Origin: an uncultured Bacteroidota bacterium
GTDB lineage: Bacteria > Bacteroidota > Bacteroidia > Chitinophagales > Chitinophagaceae
Direction of reading: 5' to 3'
Length of the DNA: 22,385 nucleotides
NCBI GenBank assembly: GCA_946479615.1
Contig: CAMLGR010000077.1
Span: 1-22,385, forward strand
This document shows positions 14,046 to 21,668 of this stretch, in pieces. The position numbers and the translations under genes are program-made. The notes below the pieces were generated by a model. That model was not told the origin of the DNA, made no database searches, and saw nothing but the letters and a program-made list of their open reading frames with translations. The stretch's first letter is position 1. Every line of letters starts with the position of its first letter.

Positions 14046-15281
14046 ATGAAAATATTGGTCAATATTTGCCGGGTCTTTGTAGGGCTCCTGTTTATTTTTT
14101 CAGGATTGATAAAAGCCAATGATCCGCTGGGGCTGGCCTACAAGATGGAAGAGTTTTTCGAGATATGGAACAATGGCCTTGCCGGCGGTTCTTTTTTCCT
14201 GAAAAACGGGTTGATCCATCTGTTCAGTTTCCTGCACGAGCACTCCCTGTTTCTCGCGGTGGTCATGATCGCTTTTGAGGTCATTGCCGGTTTTGCATTA
14301 TTGCTGGGCTGGAGGATGAAATTATTCAGTTGGTTGTTATTACTGCTTATTATCTTCTTTACGTTCCTCACCGGGTATGCTTATTTATCGGGTAAATTCA
14401 AGAACTGCGGTTGCTTTGGTGATTGCATTCCTATTACACCGCTTACATCATTTGGTAAGGATATCTTACTGACCATCCTGATCGTTTTTCTTTTTGTAAA
14501 ACGAAAGTATGTCACGCCTTTATTCAGCGGGAATAAAAATACCTGGTTGATGCTACTGGTAACCATATTAAGTTTTGGTATACAATGGTACATGCTGGCT
14601 TATTTACCGATGTTCGATTGTTTAGCTTATAAAAAAGGAAAGAACATTACGGAGCAAATGAAGATGCCGGCTAATGCAATTCCTGATAGTACGGTAATCA
14701 CTTTTGTATATGCAAAGCAGGGTAAGAATGTAGAATTTACAGCTGACCAGTTTCCCAAAGATTTTGATTCTACCTATACATTCGTGAGCCGTTACGATAA
14801 AGTGATCCGCAAAGGCAGTAATAATGAACCGCCTATTAAGGGGTTTATACTTACCGGTGCGGATAATATCGATTCCACTGCTATTGTTTTATCACAACCC
14901 TACGCAGTATTTATTTTCTGGGAAAATTTTGAAGTGCCTTCATCCGGCTGGCAGGCTGGTATAACTGAAGTATACGCAGCCGCCAAAGAAAAAAATATAC
15001 CTGTGTATGTGATCACGAGCCGGGTCAGCGAAGCAAAAGCTATTTTAAAGAATACAGTATTGGAAAAAGTGCAGGTATTCAGTTCCGATAATACGGCTAT
15101 ACGCACGGCGGCGCGTACCAGTCCATGTATATACCTGATTAAAGAGGGAACGATCTTGGGTAAATGGAGTTACAGGAAAGCCGGTGTGCCTGTCAGCGAA
15201 CTGAAAAAGTTACCGGTACAGCCTGTACCTGTGCCGGTTGTTGAACCGGTTGTCACTGATACGGCAAAAGGGGCTCCTTAA
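14046..15281 (+). CDS. DoxX/MauE-like membrane protein with C-terminal thioredoxin-like domain
   Basis: 411 residues. The first 190 form a four-to-five helix bundle: helix 1 about 5-24 with GLLFIFSGLIKANDP, helices near 66-88, 93-115, 138-152 and 165-187. Between helices 3 and 4 is CGCFGDCIPITPLTSFGKD (121-139), the Cys pattern of MauE/DoxX relatives that are linked to periplasmic thiol chemistry. Residues 195-385 are soluble; 290-375 look like a thioredoxin fold (YAVFIFWENFEVPSSGW, then IPVYVITS and PCIYLIKEGTILGKW), but the usual CxxC position has no cysteine. A Pro/Val-rich tail ends the protein. The role may be redox partner or quinone-linked thiol handling; this is inference. The permease gene follows closely. 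Confidence 0.82.
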   Translation: MKILVNICRVFVGLLFIFSGLIKANDPLGLAYKMEEFFEIWNNGLAGGSFFLKNGLIHLFSFLHEHSLFLAVVMIAFEVIAGFALLLGWRMKLFSWLLLLLIIFFTFLTGYAYLSGKFKNCGCFGDCIPITPLTSFGKDILLTILIVFLFVKRKYVTPLFSGNKNTWLMLLVTILSFGIQWYMLAYLPMFDCLAYKKGKNITEQMKMPANAIPDSTVITFVYAKQGKNVEFTADQFPKDFDSTYTFVSRYDKVIRKGSNNEPPIKGFILTGADNIDSTAIVLSQPYAVFIFWENFEVPSSGWQAGITEVYAAAKEKNIPVYVITSRVSEAKAILKNTVLEKVQVFSSDNTAIRTAARTSPCIYLIKEGTILGKWSYRKAGVPVSELKKLPVQPVPVPVVEPVVTDTAKGAP

Positions 15282-15291
15282 TAAATCAATC

Positions 15292-16341
15292 TTGGCAAGA
15301 TCCATCATAAAAAAATTGTTTTATGGCATCCTGGTATTGATCGGGGTGGTGGTACTTGTATTTTTTTTGTTCCAGGGGTTTGGTGATCCTTCACGGCTGG
15401 TGATGGGGCAAACAGGTGATTCAACCACGCAGGCGAATATCCGCCGTGAATTATATCTCGATCAGCCGAAATGGAAACAATTCATTTTTTATTGTAACGA
15501 TGTGTCGCCTTTGTGTATCCATAGCAAAGAAGACATCCAGGCAAAACAATTGCGCGGCATTTTTATCGGTGGTGATACAAAATTTGGAATCAAGATCCCT
15601 TACCTGCGCAAATCCTATCAAAGCAAAAGAGAAGTGGGTACTATACTTGCGGAAGCATTACCGGGTACGCTTATGCTGGCGGTTGCCGCTATGTTTATTG
15701 CCATTCTTATTGGTATACCATTGGGTGTGCTGGCAGCGGTAAAACAAAATACATGGTTAGATACTTCGGCAGTATTCGGTAGTATTGCGGGCATATCGGC
15801 GCCATCGTTTTTTATAGGGATCATCGTGGCTTATCTTTTTGGATTTGTATTATCGGGTTGGACAGGGTTGCATATTTCCGGGTCATGGTTTGAGGTGAGT
15901 GGAAGTACGGGGCATCGAAGTCTTTCCCTGCAGAATCTTATTTTACCCGCTGTTACATTAGGAATTCGACCGCTGGCTATTATTACACAACTTACACGCA
16001 GTGCGATGCTGGATGTACTGGACCAGGATTATATGCGCACGGCTTATGCGAAAGGATTATCCAAACAAAAAGTGATCTGGAAACATGGGTTGAGGAATGC
16101 GCTCAATCCTGTTATTACTGCTATCACCGGTTGGTTTGCGGAATTACTGGCAGGTGCATTCTTTGTAGAATATATTTTTGGCTGGCAGGGAATCGGGAAA
16201 GTGACAGTTGATGCGTTGGAAAAACTGGATTACCCGGTGGTGATGGGGTCGGTATTGGTATCGGCTACCTTTTTTATACTGATCAATATGCTTGCTGATA
16301 TTTTGTATGGAGTGGTCGATCCACGGGTGAAAATACAATAG
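15292..16341 (+). CDS. ABC transporter permease, DppB/OppB family
   Basis: 349 residues from a TTG at 15292; there is no ATG before the first helix, and the frame remains open upstream only by overlapping the preceding gene. The first helix (KKLFYGILVLIGVVVLVFFLFQ) carries the DppB-type N-terminus and is followed by the LYLDQPKWKQF segment and a Bacteroidota-type insert of about 45 residues with two Cys. The BPD_transp_1 core follows (LAEALPGTLMLAVAAMFIAI, PSFFIGIIVAYLF). The EAA loop that contacts the ATPase is TAYAKGLSKQKVIWKHGLRNALNPV. The protein ends at VVDPRVKIQ. It would form a peptide or nickel-type importer with a DppC partner, ATPases and a binding protein, none of which is in the window. 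Confidence 0.88.
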   Translation: MARSIIKKLFYGILVLIGVVVLVFFLFQGFGDPSRLVMGQTGDSTTQANIRRELYLDQPKWKQFIFYCNDVSPLCIHSKEDIQAKQLRGIFIGGDTKFGIKIPYLRKSYQSKREVGTILAEALPGTLMLAVAAMFIAILIGIPLGVLAAVKQNTWLDTSAVFGSIAGISAPSFFIGIIVAYLFGFVLSGWTGLHISGSWFEVSGSTGHRSLSLQNLILPAVTLGIRPLAIITQLTRSAMLDVLDQDYMRTAYAKGLSKQKVIWKHGLRNALNPVITAITGWFAELLAGAFFVEYIFGWQGIGKVTVDALEKLDYPVVMGSVLVSATFFILINMLADILYGVVDPRVKIQ

Positions 16342-16474
16342 GGGCCGAACAAGGATTTAGCTATTGTCGATCTATATAATCCTATGCTGAAACCTATGTG
16401 TCTATGCGGTAAAAAAGCTAATTGAGTAGAAGTTATTACTGAGCTATCTAATAGCTGACCCGATAAAGAACAGT

Positions 16475-16756
16475 TTACTGTACTACCACTTCATTGATAA
16501 TCTTTTTTCCAAACGCTTCATTCACGCGCTGTTTGATCTTTTCTTTCTGGTAAATAAGTTCCTGTTTCAGCGGAGCGACATGGGTAGTGATGATCAGTTT
16601 GTCGCCGAATATCTGAAGTTTGTCAGTATACCTTGCTACAGTCTTGCCCATGATTTGTTCCCAGGCATCTTCGATCTGCATGGCCTGTATATCGCCTTTG
16701 AGACGGCTTTGATTCAAAAACTGCTGGATTGCATCGCTGAGAGAAAATTCACCCAT
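16475..16756 (-). CDS. DUF721 (DciA-like) protein
   Basis: 93 residues forming a compact DUF721 domain: SLSDAIQQFLNQSRLKGDIQAMQIEDAWEQIMG style helices first, then KLQIFGDKLIITTHVAPLKQELIYQKEKI, matching the KH-like half of DciA. DciA family proteins load the replicative helicase DnaB in bacteria that lack DnaC. The trailing unstructured C-terminus found in some homologues is absent. It lies 78 bases after recF on the same strand, a pairing also common elsewhere (recF/gyrB neighbourhoods), which supports a DNA replication role. The family is clear; helicase loading by this protein is inferred. Confidence 0.85.
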   Translation of the reverse strand: MGEFSLSDAIQQFLNQSRLKGDIQAMQIEDAWEQIMGKTVARYTDKLQIFGDKLIITTHVAPLKQELIYQKEKIKQRVNEAFGKKIINEVVVQ

Positions 16757-16834
16757 TTCTCAAAGGTAAAAAAGTTTCAGGGGTTTATGAAGTTTGATAA
16801 AAGCAGGAAACAAAATGGGACAGGGGAGGTGTTT

Positions 16835-17917
16835 TTATAATCCGATGATTTTAAAATCAACATCCAGCTTTTGTAAATGTTCACTCAGCCGTTCCTGGTT
16901 GGTATCGGTGATAAAAACCTGGCCTTCGTTTTCAATACATACTTTATACAGCAGGTTACCGATACGGTCTTCATCCAGTTTTTCAAACACATCATCGAGA
17001 AGCAGCAGGGGGGGGAATCCTTTTTCTTTTTTCAATACTTCCATTTCTGCCAGTTTCAGCGCAAACAAAAGACTTTTACGCTGACCCTGTGATGCAATAT
17101 TGCGGAACGGCTGGTTGCCGAGATTTATTTCTATTTCATCTTTATGAAGGCCGGTAGTGGTTCGCTGCAGCATGCAATCTTTCTGACGGGTCGCCTGCAA
17201 CAATTCCGGTAACGAATTTTGCAGAAGCTGGCTTTCGTAGAAAAGTGCCAGGTCCTCGCGTTGCCGGGCGATATCTTCATAAAAATGTTTGACTGCGGGA
17301 AGAAAGGCAACAACAAATTCTTTTCTTTTCGTAAAAATAAAATCGGAGGGTTTCACCAGTTGTTCATCGAGTACATCGAGCAGGGATAAATTACGGACAC
17401 CGCTTTCCACGAATGATTTTAACAGGGCATTACGTTGTTGTAATAATTTAGTGTAGATGATCAGTTGCTGTAAATAATCCGCATCGATTTGAGAAAGCAG
17501 GGCATCGAGAAACTTTCTTCGTTCCTCGCTGTTGCCGGTGATAAGTACGGCATCATCCGGTGCAATCACCACGCAGGGATAGTGACCGATATGCTGTGAA
17601 AACTTTTCATAGATATGGTCATTTACGGAAAACTCTTTTTTGCCGGTTTCCCGGAGAATACAGACAGCTTTTTCGGGTTGGTCCTGCCGGACCAGGTTGG
17701 CTTCGATGCGGAAACCTGTTTTTCCCTGTTGGGTGGAATTAGCGTCTGACCGGGTAAAATAGCTTTTGGTAAAACAGAGGTAGTGGATTGCGTCGAGGAG
17801 ATTGGTTTTGCCGGCGCCGTTTTTCCCACAGATACCGATGATGCGGCCCGCCAGGTCGAATGAGCGATGGGTGTAATTTTTAAACTGGACCAGTGATATG
17901 TCGGTAAGGGAAAGCAT
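16835..17917 (-). CDS. recF: DNA repair and replication protein RecF
   Basis: 360 residues, normal for RecF, an SMC-like ATPase that helps RecA load at single-strand gaps with RecO and RecR. Walker A is GKNGAGKTN (31-39), the ABC signature is SQGQRKSLLFALKLAE, and Walker B is LLLLDDVFEKLD; the D-loop and a late His/Gln region (ITDTNQERL) follow. The start is taken at ATG 17917 (MLSLTDISLVQFKNYTHRSF), which fits the RecF N-terminus; a longer frame adds 13 residues without family support. TATCTTGC on the minus strand (17932-17925) is a near-consensus -7 element directly upstream, so the leader would be nearly absent. The promoter side faces the repeat array at 17957-18042. Confidence 0.95.
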   Translation of the reverse strand: MLSLTDISLVQFKNYTHRSFDLAGRIIGICGKNGAGKTNLLDAIHYLCFTKSYFTRSDANSTQQGKTGFRIEANLVRQDQPEKAVCILRETGKKEFSVNDHIYEKFSQHIGHYPCVVIAPDDAVLITGNSEERRKFLDALLSQIDADYLQQLIIYTKLLQQRNALLKSFVESGVRNLSLLDVLDEQLVKPSDFIFTKRKEFVVAFLPAVKHFYEDIARQREDLALFYESQLLQNSLPELLQATRQKDCMLQRTTTGLHKDEIEINLGNQPFRNIASQGQRKSLLFALKLAEMEVLKKEKGFPPLLLLDDVFEKLDEDRIGNLLYKVCIENEGQVFITDTNQERLSEHLQKLDVDFKIIGL

Positions 17918-17924
17918 GAGGGCT

Positions 17925-17932
17925 GCAAGATA
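17925..17932 (-). promoter_or_regulatory. Possible -7 element of recF
   Basis: TATCTTGC on the minus strand, close to TAnnTTTG with two bases changed. If used, the -33 position would fall beside the first unit of the 9-base motif array. Confidence 0.4.
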
Positions 17933-17956
17933 AGCGGTTTCCGGCGGCACAGGCAA

Positions 17957-18042
17957 GGTGACACCTCCTCCTCAAGGTGACACCTCGGGCCAGGAGGTGA
18001 CACCCTCACCGGGAGGTGTCACCCCGAACCCGGGGTGTCACC
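17957..18042. repeat. Array of five GGTGACACC/GGTGTCACC motifs at 19-20 bp spacing
   Basis: Copies start at 17957, 17976 and 17996 (GGTGACACC) and at 18015 and 18034 (its reverse complement GGTGTCACC). Start-to-start distances are 19, 20, 19 and 19. Each unit is a palindrome apart from its central base. Spacers are GC-rich and not alike. The third and fourth units can form a 9-bp hairpin with a 10-base loop. A sixth copy lies alone at 509-517. The array lies between the divergent recF and pdhA genes. Confidence 0.9.
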
Positions 18043-18121
18043 TCCGGTACGCCACCCACCAGGCTCGCCAAAATCCTGATAACCTACTAAAAATCAAACG
18101 CCGGATTTCGTCTTTTACCCT

Positions 18122-18129
18122 TATTTTTG
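18122..18129 (+). promoter_or_regulatory. -7 element of pdhA
   Basis: TATTTTTG, an exact TAnnTTTG match, 66 bases before the pdhA start codon. No TTTG is present at the expected -33 position. Confidence 0.5.
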
Positions 18130-18139
18130 CACCCGCGTT

Positions 18140-18167
18140 CACAATTCCTCCGCTAAGGAGGATTGTG
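18140..18167 (+). promoter_or_regulatory. Leader hairpin upstream of pdhA
   Basis: CACAATTCCTCC (18140-18151) pairs with GGAGGATTGTG (18157-18167) with one bulged T and a 5-base loop. It would form within the transcript leader. A T-run (18184-18189) follows after 16 bases, too distant for a classic terminator. Role unknown: RNA stability or regulation are possible. Confidence 0.5.
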
Positions 18168-18194
18168 CTGGATAACCCTCAAATTTTTTAGCTG

Positions 18195-19190
18195 GTGGCT
18201 ACCAAATTTTCCAAAGAAACTTATCTCTACTGGTACGAGCTGATGCAGCTCATTCGCCAGTTCGAATTAATGGCCGAAGAAAAGTATAAAATGGAAGGCA
18301 AGATCCGTGGTTTTTTTCACGCCTATATCGGGCAGGAAGCGATTGCGGCTGGCTGTATGACAGCCACCAAACCCGACGATTCCTTTATCACCGCTTACCG
18401 CGATCACGGCCTGGCTATTGCCAAAGGCGTATCCGTGGACAGCTGTATGGCCGAATTATATGGCAAAGCTACCGGTTGTGCCAAAGGCAAAGGCGGTAGT
18501 ATGCACTTCTTCGGAAAAGATGTCAATTTCTTCGGCGGTCATGGTATCGTAGGTGCCCAGATCGGTACCGGCGCCGGCCTTGCATTTGCCGAAAAATACC
18601 GTGATACCGATAATGTAGTGCTTTGTTTCTTCGGAGACGGCGCTGCCCGCCAGGGTATCCTGCATGAGACCTTTAACCTGGCTATGCTCTGGAAACTCCC
18701 GGTGATCTTTATCTGCGAGAATAACAATTACGCGATGGGTACTTCTGTAGAAAGAACCTCTAACGTAATCGATATCTATAAACTGGCCGATGGCTATGAA
18801 ATGCCTGCAGATACCATCAATGGTATGAGCGCTGAAGAAGTACATGAAGGTGTGGGACGCGCGGTAAAAAGGGCACGTGAAAAAGGCGGCCCGACCTTGC
18901 TCGAAATAAAAACATACCGTTACAAAGGGCACTCGATCAGTGATCCCCAAAAATACCGTACCAAGGAGGAAGTAGACGAATACAAAGGCAAGGACCCCAT
19001 CCAGCAGATCCGCAAGACGATCCTTGACAGCAAATTCGCTACCGAAAAAGAACTCGGCGAGATCGATAAAAGAGTGGATGGTATTGTAAACGGGTCAGTA
19101 AAATTTGCTGAAGAAAGCCCATGGCCGGATGACAGCGAAGTGCTGAAAGATGTATACATAGATCAGAATTATCCTTTCATTGTCGATTAA
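18195..19190 (+). CDS. pdhA: Pyruvate dehydrogenase E1 component, alpha subunit
   Basis: 331 residues. With E1 beta it uses thiamine diphosphate to decarboxylate pyruvate and pass the acetyl group to lipoyl-E2. Landmarks: FFHAYIGQEAIAAG (40-53), YRDHGLAIAKG (68-78), KGKGGSMHFFG, GHGIVGAQIGTGAGLAFA, the cofactor motif from GDGA (147-150) to ENNNYAMGT (175-183), and YRYKGHSISDP, the loop seen in E1 alpha. The start is GTG at 18195 (MATKFSKETY); no ATG is in range. The beta subunit and E2 are not adjacent, so they must lie elsewhere, and a branched-chain 2-oxoacid E1 alpha is a less likely alternative. It leads a run of five close genes. Confidence 0.92.
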   Translation: MATKFSKETYLYWYELMQLIRQFELMAEEKYKMEGKIRGFFHAYIGQEAIAAGCMTATKPDDSFITAYRDHGLAIAKGVSVDSCMAELYGKATGCAKGKGGSMHFFGKDVNFFGGHGIVGAQIGTGAGLAFAEKYRDTDNVVLCFFGDGAARQGILHETFNLAMLWKLPVIFICENNNYAMGTSVERTSNVIDIYKLADGYEMPADTINGMSAEEVHEGVGRAVKRAREKGGPTLLEIKTYRYKGHSISDPQKYRTKEEVDEYKGKDPIQQIRKTILDSKFATEKELGEIDKRVDGIVNGSVKFAEESPWPDDSEVLKDVYIDQNYPFIVD

Positions 19191-19212
19191 AAATTACAAA
19201 ACACAGTATAAA

Positions 19213-19902
19213 ATGTCAGACAAGAAACAGGCAACAGATGTTGATAATGGAGAAGTGATCATTGCCAAAGCGAAAGATTTCTGGACACGCAACAGCAATA
19301 TTATCCTGGGTGTTGGTGTCGTATTATTATTGTTGGTAGGTGGTTTTTATATCTATAAAAACTATTTCCAGAAACCCAAAGAAATTAAAGCCGCCGACGC
19401 TATGTTCAAGGCAGAAGATTATTACCGTACCGATTCATTCCGTTTGGCATTGAATGGTGATGGTCAGAATCTTGGCTTTTTAAAGATCATGGATAAATAC
19501 AGCGGCACCGATGCGGCTAACCTCGCAAGCTATTATGCGGGTGTATGCTATACCAAACTGGATGATAACGAGAATGCCATCAAATACCTGAAGAAATTCA
19601 GCAGCGACGCCAAACAGATCCAGCAACATGCTTACTCTTTACTCGGAGATGCTTATGGCGATATGGGCAAAAGCAACGATGCCATCGATTATTATAAAAA
19701 AGCAGCTCATTATTTTGAAAAAGATAAAGAAAGCTCCGCTGAAGCACTGTTCAGAGCTGCATATCTGGCACAAACTGTTTTGAAAGATCAAAAACAGGCA
19801 ACAGAACTATACAAAGAATTAAAAGAGAAATTTCCCCGCACCAATTCTGCCCGGGATGCCGACAAATACCTGGCACAGATGGGTGTGTATAATGTGGACT
19901 GA
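19213..19902 (+). CDS. Membrane-anchored TPR protein (YfgM-like)
   Basis: 229 residues from ATG 19213 (MSDKKQATDVDNGE), 22 bases after pdhA; an upstream TTG would overlap pdhA and adds nothing. An N-terminal cytoplasmic tail is followed by one helix (about 29-49, ILGVGVVLLLLVGGFYIYKNYF) and a soluble TPR region: ANLASYYAGVCYTKLDDNENAIKYLKKF, QQHAYSLLGDAYGDMGKSNDAIDYYKKA and AEALFRAAYLAQ are three recognisable repeats, with a half-repeat at the end (TNSARDADKYLAQMG). The layout is like YfgM, which works with the Sec translocon, but residue-level identity is not checked. It is commonly found before ribH in Bacteroidota, as here. Confidence 0.82.
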   Translation: MSDKKQATDVDNGEVIIAKAKDFWTRNSNIILGVGVVLLLLVGGFYIYKNYFQKPKEIKAADAMFKAEDYYRTDSFRLALNGDGQNLGFLKIMDKYSGTDAANLASYYAGVCYTKLDDNENAIKYLKKFSSDAKQIQQHAYSLLGDAYGDMGKSNDAIDYYKKAAHYFEKDKESSAEALFRAAYLAQTVLKDQKQATELYKELKEKFPRTNSARDADKYLAQMGVYNVD

Positions 19903-19904
19903 TC

Positions 19905-20399
19905 ATGGCTGATATAGCAAAAAGTAATCTTCTCGAAAATAATAAAGGCATCAGCAAATCTGCAGATGCCTTTATCGTTCTGGTAAAGACAGAATGGAAC
20001 GCCGCTATTGTCGACGAACTCGAAAAGGGTTGCCTTGCAACCTTGCAGGCTTATAAAGTGAAAAAAATAGTAACTATAACCGTTCCCGGCGCTGTTGAAA
20101 TTCCTTTTGCGATCAAAAGCTCCTGGGAACATAGTGGAAAGAAAAAGCCTGATGCATTCATTGCCCTGGGTTGCGTGGTCAGGGGCGATACCCCTCATTT
20201 CGATTATGTCTGTAAGGCCGTTACCGATGGAGTGGTCCAGTTGAATTTGTCATTATCTGTACCCACCATTTTCGGCGTGTTGACGGTGGAGAACGACGAG
20301 CAGGCGCGTGAACGTATTGGCGGTAAACATGGACATAAAGGAGAAGAAGCCGCTGTTACTGCCTTAAAAATGATTTCCCTGGTAAAAGGATTTAAATAG
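19905..20399 (+). CDS. ribH: 6,7-dimethyl-8-ribityllumazine synthase
   Basis: 164 residues, the usual size. It condenses the pyrimidine precursor with dihydroxybutanone phosphate in the penultimate step of riboflavin synthesis; subunits assemble into pentamers or icosahedral shells. Substrate-contact stretches: KTEWNAAIVDEL (28-39), VPGAVEIPFA (60-69), GCVVRGDTPHFDYV (89-102) with catalytic His98, and SVPTIFGVLTVENDEQARER. The start is 2 bases after the previous stop, implying translation coupling. No FMN riboswitch is seen, fitting expression as part of this operon rather than a rib cluster. Confidence 0.97.
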   Translation: MADIAKSNLLENNKGISKSADAFIVLVKTEWNAAIVDELEKGCLATLQAYKVKKIVTITVPGAVEIPFAIKSSWEHSGKKKPDAFIALGCVVRGDTPHFDYVCKAVTDGVVQLNLSLSVPTIFGVLTVENDEQARERIGGKHGHKGEEAAVTALKMISLVKGFK

Positions 20400-20400
20400 T

Positions 20401-20856
20401 ATGCGTTATCTACTTTGTATTCTGACTGTTTCTTTCCTGGTAGCCTGCAATAACAGCGCTGATAAAAAAGCAGGTGATACCGATACTGCTTCTGTTACCG
20501 ACACATCCGGCACGGTAAAAGAACCGGTTAAGGATACTTCGCAGGAATATGTTACGTCTTTCCACAACGAAGCGCTGACAGCCAGGATCCAGGATACGCT
20601 GATGAAACTCCCGTTTGTAAAAAAGACCAGTTCGTATATCGATTCATTCAGCCATCACCAGCATACCATCGCCTTTGTTTTTGATTCGAGCGAGAACGGC
20701 ATCTCTGTTATGGCCGGGTACAATGGCCCTGAAAGATTCGAGACCTACTATAACTTCACCGTGGATCCTTCCAGCTTCGCCATCAAAGTAGCCGATGATG
20801 TTTCGGGTGAAATGCTTTCTATAAAAGAATATATTCGTAGTTCAAAGAAACAATAG
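20401..20856 (+). CDS. Small lipoprotein, function unknown
   Basis: 151 residues, beginning one base after ribH. A lipoprotein signal is clear (MRYLLCILTVSFLVAC, acceptor Cys16), followed by a Thr/Asp-rich linker (about 17-50). The compact rest (51-151) has alternating beta-like stretches (TYIDSFSHHQHTIAFVFD region, ISVMAGYNGPERFETYYNFTVDP) and a C-terminal helix (SIKEYIRSSKK). I recognise no named domain. It is probably exported and membrane-anchored. The tight spacing says it is expressed with ribH and the lutA-like gene. Confidence 0.82.
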   Translation: MRYLLCILTVSFLVACNNSADKKAGDTDTASVTDTSGTVKEPVKDTSQEYVTSFHNEALTARIQDTLMKLPFVKKTSSYIDSFSHHQHTIAFVFDSSENGISVMAGYNGPERFETYYNFTVDPSSFAIKVADDVSGEMLSIKEYIRSSKKQ

Positions 20857-20862
20857 TAAGTA

Positions 20863-21582
20863 ATGAATGTGCAGCTATTCATACCGTGTTTTGTGGATCA
20901 GCTATATCCTGATACGGCTTTTAATATGATCAAAGTGCTGGAGAAAGCAGGATGTACAGTCAGTTATAATACTTCGCAAACATGCTGCGGTCAGCCCGCT
21001 TTTAATGCCGGGTTCTGGGACGATGCCAAATCTGTTTGTACGAAATTTCTTAAGGATTTTAAGGGGACGGATTATATTGTTTCTCCCAGTGCAAGTTGCA
21101 CAGGGTTTGTCCGCAACTATTATGGTAAATTATTTGAAAACTCTTCCTATCATCATGAAGTTGCTGATACAGGGAACCGGCTGTATGAATTTTCTGAGTT
21201 CCTGGTAAAAGTGTTGAAGATCGATAATTTCGGAGCGCAGCTTCCGGGCAAAGCCACGTATCATGATAGCTGTGCCGGTTTGCGGGAATGTAAAATAAAA
21301 ACAGAACCACGTGCTTTACTATCCAATGTAAAAGGATTGGAACTTACCGAAATGAATGATGTGGAAACCTGTTGTGGATTCGGCGGCACTTTCGCCATTA
21401 AATTTGAAGGTATCTCCGTTGGCATGGGTGAACAAAAAGTAGAAAATGCGCTGGCTACCGGCGCTGATTATATCATCTCCACCGATCTTTCCTGCCTGAT
21501 GCATTTGCAGGGATATATCAGGACGAAAGGATATGCTATCCAGACGATGCATTTGGCGGATGTACTGGCCAGCGGCTGGTAA
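20863..21582 (+). CDS. LutA/YkgE-type CCG-domain (Fe-S) protein
   Basis: 239 residues with two cysteine-rich CCG domains: PCF with TCCGQPAFNAG (Cys9, 41-50) and HDSCAGLRE with TCCGFGGTFAIKF (His134, Cys137, 170-181). These motifs bind special Fe-S clusters in heterodisulfide-reductase-like and lactate oxidation proteins. LutA, with LutB and LutC, oxidises L-lactate to pyruvate. Neither LutB nor LutC is in the window, so lactate use is only suggested; the operon with pdhA (pyruvate oxidation) would fit. Start is the ATG at 20863, 6 bases after the lipoprotein gene. Confidence 0.9.
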   Translation: MNVQLFIPCFVDQLYPDTAFNMIKVLEKAGCTVSYNTSQTCCGQPAFNAGFWDDAKSVCTKFLKDFKGTDYIVSPSASCTGFVRNYYGKLFENSSYHHEVADTGNRLYEFSEFLVKVLKIDNFGAQLPGKATYHDSCAGLRECKIKTEPRALLSNVKGLELTEMNDVETCCGFGGTFAIKFEGISVGMGEQKVENALATGADYIISTDLSCLMHLQGYIRTKGYAIQTMHLADVLASGW

Positions 21583-21583
21583 T

Positions 21584-21655
21584 AATTATGAATTATAAAT
21601 TATGAATGTGACGTGAAATAGGTATATCCCATTTATTCACGCCACATTCATAATT
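21584..21655. repeat. Inverted repeat with 7-base AATTATG units between convergent genes
   Basis: Arms 21598-21617 and 21636-21655 pair over 20 bp with one A-C mismatch. Units run in register from just after the stop codon: AATTATG (21584), AATTATA (21591), AATTATG (21598), AATGTGA (21605), CGTGAAA (21612). It lies between the end of the lutA-like gene and the end of the fasciclin gene and may act as a two-way terminator. Confidence 0.85.
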
Positions 21656-21668
21656 ACTTCCTCACGTC

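Noticed and set aside
15238..15291. Upstream TTG start for the permease
   Set aside because: It would overlap the DoxX-like gene by 44 bases and add a polar stretch unlike DppB; the TTG at 15292 directly precedes the first helix.
16342..16474. Possible small gene or RNA between the permease and dciA-like gene
   Set aside because: 133 bases with no sustained frame, no terminator and no fold beyond short AGCTATT/AATAGCT pairing.
17957..18042. CRISPR-like array
   Set aside because: Units are only 9 bases with 10-11 base spacers, two units are inverted, and no cas gene is near.
20863..21582. Lactate utilisation (lutABC) operon
   Set aside because: Only the lutA-like gene is present; no lutB or lutC lies downstream before the convergent fasciclin gene.
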